From Planctomycetota bacterium (GTDB taxonomy: Bacteria; Planctomycetota; Planctomycetia; Planctomycetales; Planctomycetaceae): a stretch of 64,000 bases of DNA. A model generated the notes under the pieces. It saw only the letters and a program-made list of their open reading frames with translations. It was not told where the DNA came from and searched no databases. The stretch lies in assembly GCA_003670925.1 (NCBI GenBank), contig QWQG01000186.1:21505-85504 (forward strand), read 5' to 3'. Below, in pieces: positions 59,629-64,000 of this stretch. Each line of letters begins with the position of its first letter. Within the stretch, counting starts at the first letter, position 1. The position numbers and the translations under genes are program-made.

Positions 59629-60971
59629 ATTCTTGGCTTAAATGATGTCTGAAGGTGGAACCACTGAGAGACGTAATTGTACAACGAGTGCCATCCGACT
59701 GCGGCAAGAATGCAGATAAATGGCATCACGGGAGTCCGCATGCGGGTGTCAGTCCAGTAAAAAGCATGGAGCAGCATGAAGGACAACACGATGATCCACA
59801 AGTCTGCAAGGCTCTGATGTGCCGGAATGTGTCTCTTCGTGCGAAATTTCAGAATTCTATGCAAAGCCGGAAGCGAGCTCACAATTGTCGCTGCGACACC
59901 GATCCAGATCAGGCTATACCAAACGCCAATCAGTGTTGTGGCAAATCTCGGCAGCCCAGCGTCGGAGCCTGGCGTAATTGCACAGAATCGACGCAAACGC
60001 AGGAGACAGGATTTCAAGAAACTCAAGGGTTGTGCCTTGATCGATAACACGAACTGCTGATGGTACCACGCGTCTTGAGCGGGTTCGCTTCCCATTGGAA
60101 CACCTTGTACTGCGGCTTCAGAGATCATTCTTTGCTGCCACGCATCTAATTGCGGTCCAGGCCATGGGAACGAGAGGTTGCCATTAATCACATCGCGGTA
60201 AAAATCTGGATTATTTCCCAACGCGAGTGTGTACCCACCGTGCGTCGTGGCTGGAATGAATTTATGAAATTGGATGGCATTGCGAATGACCCACGGCGAA
60301 ATCGCAACCGCAGCAAAGATCATGGGCAGAATTGCAAATACCATATTCCGGGTACAATTCTGGCCGCCCTTCAGACTAAGTCTTAGACGTGAGAGGACTA
60401 GCAGCGCACAGGACACCAGGAGAAGCGGGCGCACGAGCGAACCCAGACCGAAGAGCGCACCTGACAGAATACAAAATACGTACCCTTGCGAGCCTAGCAG
60501 TTGGTGCCGCAACTCAGCAGCTTTCAGAGTCACAACGGCTGCGATCAGGATCGCCGCAGCTGGGACCTCCGTCATTGGCAGGATCGTGTAACGCAAAAGC
60601 AAAGGGTCGAAGACAATGATGCCAACCGCGAAGAGCCGGACACTTGGCGTCAGTTGAAGCTGCTGGCAAAGTCTCCATGAGAACCAGATAATCGCGAGAC
60701 TGCTCAAGCCGTTGATGAATGCGACACTCGCCCAACCGGGTAGCCCAAACACTAGCAGACCTGCGAGTGCAATCGGGTAGCCTGGAGGCCGAAAAGCGGT
60801 CGGACGATGCGTGTGCGGCCCGGCGAAGCCTTCGCCATGAGCAACCATATCTGCATGCGCCAGATACCCATCGTGGTCACTCGTCAGATCCGCGTAACGT
60901 GTCAACCCTCCGCCAAGGCGTACCGCGATCCCAAGCATCAGCACGATCATTAGCACGGTTGTGGTTCGCAT
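59625..60971 (-). CDS. Family 39-like / ArnT-like membrane glycosyltransferase
   Basis: 'DLTSDHDGYLAHADMVAHGEGFAGPHTHRPTAFRPPGYPIALAGLLVF' and ~10 hydrophobic helices. Stop overlaps downstream ATG (ATGA). Confidence 0.82.
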   Translation of the reverse strand: MRTTTVLMIVLMLGIAVRLGGGLTRYADLTSDHDGYLAHADMVAHGEGFAGPHTHRPTAFRPPGYPIALAGLLVFGLPGWASVAFINGLSSLAIIWFSWRLCQQLQLTPSVRLFAVGIIVFDPLLLRYTILPMTEVPAAAILIAAVVTLKAAELRHQLLGSQGYVFCILSGALFGLGSLVRPLLLVSCALLVLSRLRLSLKGGQNCTRNMVFAILPMIFAAVAISPWVIRNAIQFHKFIPATTHGGYTLALGNNPDFYRDVINGNLSFPWPGPQLDAWQQRMISEAAVQGVPMGSEPAQDAWYHQQFVLSIKAQPLSFLKSCLLRLRRFCAITPGSDAGLPRFATTLIGVWYSLIWIGVAATIVSSLPALHRILKFRTKRHIPAHQSLADLWIIVLSFMLLHAFYWTDTRMRTPVMPFICILAAVGWHSLYNYVSQWFHLQTSFKPRI

Positions 60972-61281
60972 GGTGGCGAGTCTTAGCTGACCAACGAAGG
61001 AAGGGCAAATGATGTGCGTGAGGCATTTAGCCTAGGCTTGATTGCTCCGAGCGGCGATTTCTCATGAAAATCAGGAGGCCGCTAACGGATCGACAGTAAA
61101 TGCGTCGACATGGCCATTTACTCTTGTGCGAAATTAGTCTGTTGCTTTTTAGCAACATTCAACAGAATGCATGCACGTGAGGTGTGAGCCGACAGCGGCT
61201 GAATGCTGCAAACCAGTCTCGCCTTGTAGCCGTGCTTCGTTGCGTATTTTTTTGAGTCTGCGTCGTACCGGAGAGTTGTCT

Positions 61282-61950
61282 GTGAAAGAGTCGCTTGCGT
61301 ATTTGGTGGATGTTGTTCTGCATCTGGATAAGCATCTCTCCATGCTATCCAATTCGCTTGGTCACTGGTTGTACGTAACCCTTTTTGCTGTGGTGTTCTG
61401 TGAAACAGGCTTAATCGTGACCCCGTTTCTTCCCGGCGATTCGTTACTGTTTGCGGTCGGAGCACTCGTCGCGGTGCCGGAAACGGGGCTCAACCTGCCA
61501 CTCATGTTTGGACTCCTGACTGTCGCGGCAATTCTGGGTGACGCGGTGAATTATCGCATTGGCCGAATGCTCGGGCCCAAAATTTTTCACAGTGATAAAT
61601 CTTGGCTGTTTAACAAGGATCACCTCTTAAAAGCCCAACGATTCTATGAACGGCACGGGGGCAAGGCCGTCTTCCTTGCGCGTTTCGTTCCCATCATGCG
61701 CACATTTGCCCCATTCGTAGCCGGTGCGGGGAAGATGCACTATTTCCGCTTCTGGATGTTCAACGTCAGCGGAGCCATCATCTGGGTTGGGTTGTTTCTT
61801 GTCGGCGGCTTTGTATTCGGGAATCTCCCGATCGTCAAAAAATATTTCTCGCTTGTCATGCTTGGGATCATCTTTGTCTCGGTCCTGCCCATTGCCTTTG
61901 AATGGTGGCGTGACAGAAAACAGCTAAAGACAACGAACACATCGAACTGA
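61282..61950 (+). CDS. DedA-family membrane protein (probable GTG start)
   Basis: 'FCETGLIVTPFLPGDSLLFAVGAL...GDAVNYRIGRMLGPKIF...FLARFVPIMRTFAPFVAGAGKMHYFRF'. Confidence 0.94.
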   Translation: MKESLAYLVDVVLHLDKHLSMLSNSLGHWLYVTLFAVVFCETGLIVTPFLPGDSLLFAVGALVAVPETGLNLPLMFGLLTVAAILGDAVNYRIGRMLGPKIFHSDKSWLFNKDHLLKAQRFYERHGGKAVFLARFVPIMRTFAPFVAGAGKMHYFRFWMFNVSGAIIWVGLFLVGGFVFGNLPIVKKYFSLVMLGIIFVSVLPIAFEWWRDRKQLKTTNTSN

Positions 61951-62010
61951 GATCTCTCTCCGCGGGCAGAAGCGAGGTTTCATGAAAGATGAGTCGCACG
62001 GGAAACGAAA

Positions 62011-63156
62011 CTATTCAAGAATCCGAATACACGAAGGACTTTCTACTTCCATAGGGGCGCCAGCCAACGTCAGCTTTCCTGTGTCCGCATTGATTCTGAA
62101 AACTGCAACATTGTTACCGGGCATATTCGCACACAAAAGCAGGGTACCGTCCTTCGTAATCGCAAGGTTCTGAGGCCCTTTTCCCAAGCTGGCCTTGATC
62201 TCGATGAGACTCAACGTGCCGTCATCAGAGATTCGATACGCAGCGATACTGTCGTGGCCTCGGTTCGTACCGTACAAGTACTTGCCGTTGGGAGTGATCT
62301 TAAGATCGGCCGTGTGACTCGTGTTCGCGAAATCAGCAGGCAGTGTTGAAATCGTCTGACGTTGGGTCAGCAATCCGGACTCTGGGACGAAATCAAACAG
62401 GGTCACAGAATTCTTCAGTTCGTTGATGACGTACATGAAATTCCCCTTCGGATGAAACGTCAAATGCCGCGGACCTCCTCCGGCAGGTGTTCGTACGAAC
62501 GACTGCTGATTCGGGCTGAGTTTTGCCGTCGCGGGATCGACAGCGTAGCAGACGATCTGATCAATTCCGAGATCCGCCGAGTACGCAAAGCGGTTGTTCG
62601 GACTGATGACAAAGCAATGCGCATGTGGCTCTTTCTGCCGCGCTGCATCAACACTCGATCCCTGATGCTTTACAAAAGAAACAGGCTCTGAGAGCGATCC
62701 ATCTGCCTGCACCGCATAAGACACAACACTACCCGTGGCGTAGTTTGCTAGGAAAACAATTTTCCCTGTGGCATCAACGTCCAAATAGCACGACGCGGTA
62801 CCTTCTGTAGACTGACGATTGAGCGGAGTGAGCTTACCGGAGCGACCTTCTATTCGGAAAGCAGCGACTTGCTCATTCTCAGTGCCGCCGAAAGTCGGCG
62901 CGTAAATCGAATAGAGAAATCTATGATCCGGCGACACAGCAATGAAAAACGGATTTTCCACCTCGGAGGTGCGGTGCAACACCTGCAAATTTCCGGACTT
63001 TAGATCCAGCGTAAAAGCTTGAATCACTCCCTGTGCGCCGGAGGCAAACGATGAAATAAAGATCAGTGGTTCCTCAGCGAATCCAACACCCTGTGGTGTC
63101 ATTAGGGTGACGCCAGCAATCAAGAATGTCAGTTGTAAAAGATAATTGCTACCCAT
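62011..63156 (-). CDS. Secreted lactonase-family (6-phosphogluconolactonase/YbhE-type) beta-propeller
   Basis: 'NPFFIAVSPDHRFLYSIYAP', 'KEPHAHCFVISPNNRFAYSADLGIDQI', 'GGGPRHLTFHPKGNFMYVINELKNSVTLFDF', 'TPNGKYLYGTNRGHDSIAAY'. Signal peptide present. Confidence 0.93.
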   Translation of the reverse strand: MGSNYLLQLTFLIAGVTLMTPQGVGFAEEPLIFISSFASGAQGVIQAFTLDLKSGNLQVLHRTSEVENPFFIAVSPDHRFLYSIYAPTFGGTENEQVAAFRIEGRSGKLTPLNRQSTEGTASCYLDVDATGKIVFLANYATGSVVSYAVQADGSLSEPVSFVKHQGSSVDAARQKEPHAHCFVISPNNRFAYSADLGIDQIVCYAVDPATAKLSPNQQSFVRTPAGGGPRHLTFHPKGNFMYVINELKNSVTLFDFVPESGLLTQRQTISTLPADFANTSHTADLKITPNGKYLYGTNRGHDSIAAYRISDDGTLSLIEIKASLGKGPQNLAITKDGTLLLCANMPGNNVAVFRINADTGKLTLAGAPMEVESPSCIRILE

Positions 63157-63304
63157 CGTCTTACCTCCAATTCGATCGCATCATGATTGTGGATTCCTAA
63201 CGTAGTCTACAATGTGATGTGTAATCGATCAGCCCGCCCTCTACCACTCTGTAAATCCCCATTGCTGCCACAGGGGGTGCAGTCGCGGATTTAAGGTGAA
63301 TGTC

Positions 63305-63550
63305 TTATGCGGCGTTCCAGTAATGTGCCCCGAGGTCGCCGTACGTGATAGACCGGAGGCCCGCCATGCGGTTGAATCGGCGGACTTTCCAGCGGGCACC
63401 GGTTCGTTTCAGGCGGCGCCTGATCAGCTTCTTGCAGGCTCCCGCGATCTAGCCACTCCCAATCGAGCGGCCTTCCGCAAGACGAGCAGCGGAGTGCGAC
63501 CGGCCGCCAGACACACCAGCCGCTCCCCTTCGACACGGTAACTTCTTACG
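63305..63550 (-). pseudogene. Decayed transposase C-terminus (ISKra4-type pattern)
   Basis: In one frame across an internal TAG (63449-63451): 'RLAEGRSIGSG*IAGACKKLIRRRLKRTGARWKVRRFNRMAGLRSITYGDLGAHYWNAA*', matching the transposase tail pattern 'YPIGSGVVEGACK.L...RLK.TG.RW'. Confidence 0.65.
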
Positions 63551-63970
63551 CCGCAAGCGGCAATGTCGTTCGTCGTCGACACCTTTATTTTTGATGAGCG
63601 TGCAGGGAAGAAAGTCGGAATGCTTTCGTGTGACCCAGTTGTACGGCAGCTTGAATGAGAACATCACGTGAAAAACAATTGTTTCCCGTGCGGTTGGCCG
63701 ATCGATTGCCCCGAGTACTTCCTCCGGCCATTTCGGCGGAGCCAATCGCCTCAAGAGATTCTCGATTTCAATCTGCCGCTTCACGTCCAAAGTCGAATCG
63801 AAGAGCCCTTCCTCTGGTGTCTTGGAAGCAAGATCCAGTTTGATAAAGACCCCCCAGTGACTCACCGATGTTCCGCGTTCATGGATTCGAAGCGACACCA
63901 GTCCATTGAACCCAAGCCGATTGCCGAGAATTCTACAAGAAAGGTGGTTTACCTGCGGTATCATTCCCAA
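63449..63970 (-). CDS. ORF of unknown origin merging into transposase remnant at its C-terminus; probably disrupted
   Basis: Plausible coding stretch 'SKTPEEGLFDSTLDVKRQIEIENLLRRLAPPKWPEEVLGAIDRPTARETIVFHVMFSFKLPYNWVTRKHSDFLP' followed by transposase-like residues. Confidence 0.35.
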   Translation of the reverse strand: MGMIPQVNHLSCRILGNRLGFNGLVSLRIHERGTSVSHWGVFIKLDLASKTPEEGLFDSTLDVKRQIEIENLLRRLAPPKWPEEVLGAIDRPTARETIVFHVMFSFKLPYNWVTRKHSDFLPCTLIKNKGVDDERHCRLRRKKLPCRRGAAGVSGGRSHSAARLAEGRSIGSG

Positions 63971-64000
63971 CGATCGCGAGATTCGATCTGAGCGAAATAA

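Noticed and set aside
1-64000. CRISPR array, rRNA, tRNA, complete prophage or integron
   Set aside because: No regularly spaced repeats, rRNA motifs, convincing cloverleaf or phage structural genes noticed by eye on either strand; a tool scan (tRNAscan-SE, CRISPRCasFinder, barrnap) would be needed to exclude them formally.

Overview
The window looks like a chromosomal segment from a planctomycete (Planctomycetaceae-like). This is inferred from gene content: a DUF1570 protein, large secreted proteins of unknown function, an AroD-AroE-like fusion, and the rplY-pth-rpsF-ssb-rplI-dnaB cluster. About 45 credible protein-coding genes cover most of the sequence. From left to right they include: an RND efflux pair (adaptor truncated at the left edge, permease with an EF-hand loop); a ~2100-aa secreted protein; an ATP-grasp / YkgJ / KamA cluster; a MraY-like transferase with a variant His motif; a GAF-HlyD fusion; a zinc-ribbon membrane protein; an orphan GspF; a PAS/GAF/REC protein; trpS; pyrD; the translation/replication cluster; pyk; obgE; ispH; an FHA-GAF histidine kinase; PPK2; a tandem cyclase-like protein; CCA transferase; scpB; a CrtI-like oxidoreductase; DUF1570; a sugar isomerase; methyltransferase-GT2-Ugd; bioD; an overlapping GT39 / AroDE-like / HDAC trio; DedA; a lactonase; and a decayed transposase tail at the right edge. 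I saw no rRNA, tRNA or CRISPR array. I did not find an unmistakable new multi-gene system. The best candidates for follow-up are the AroD-AroE-like fusion that seems to have lost catalytic residues in both domains, the KamA/YkgJ/ATP-grasp cluster, the giant macroglobulin-like secreted protein, and the GAF-HlyD fusion with its small downstream partner. All family assignments are by eye from motifs and memory; no searches were run.
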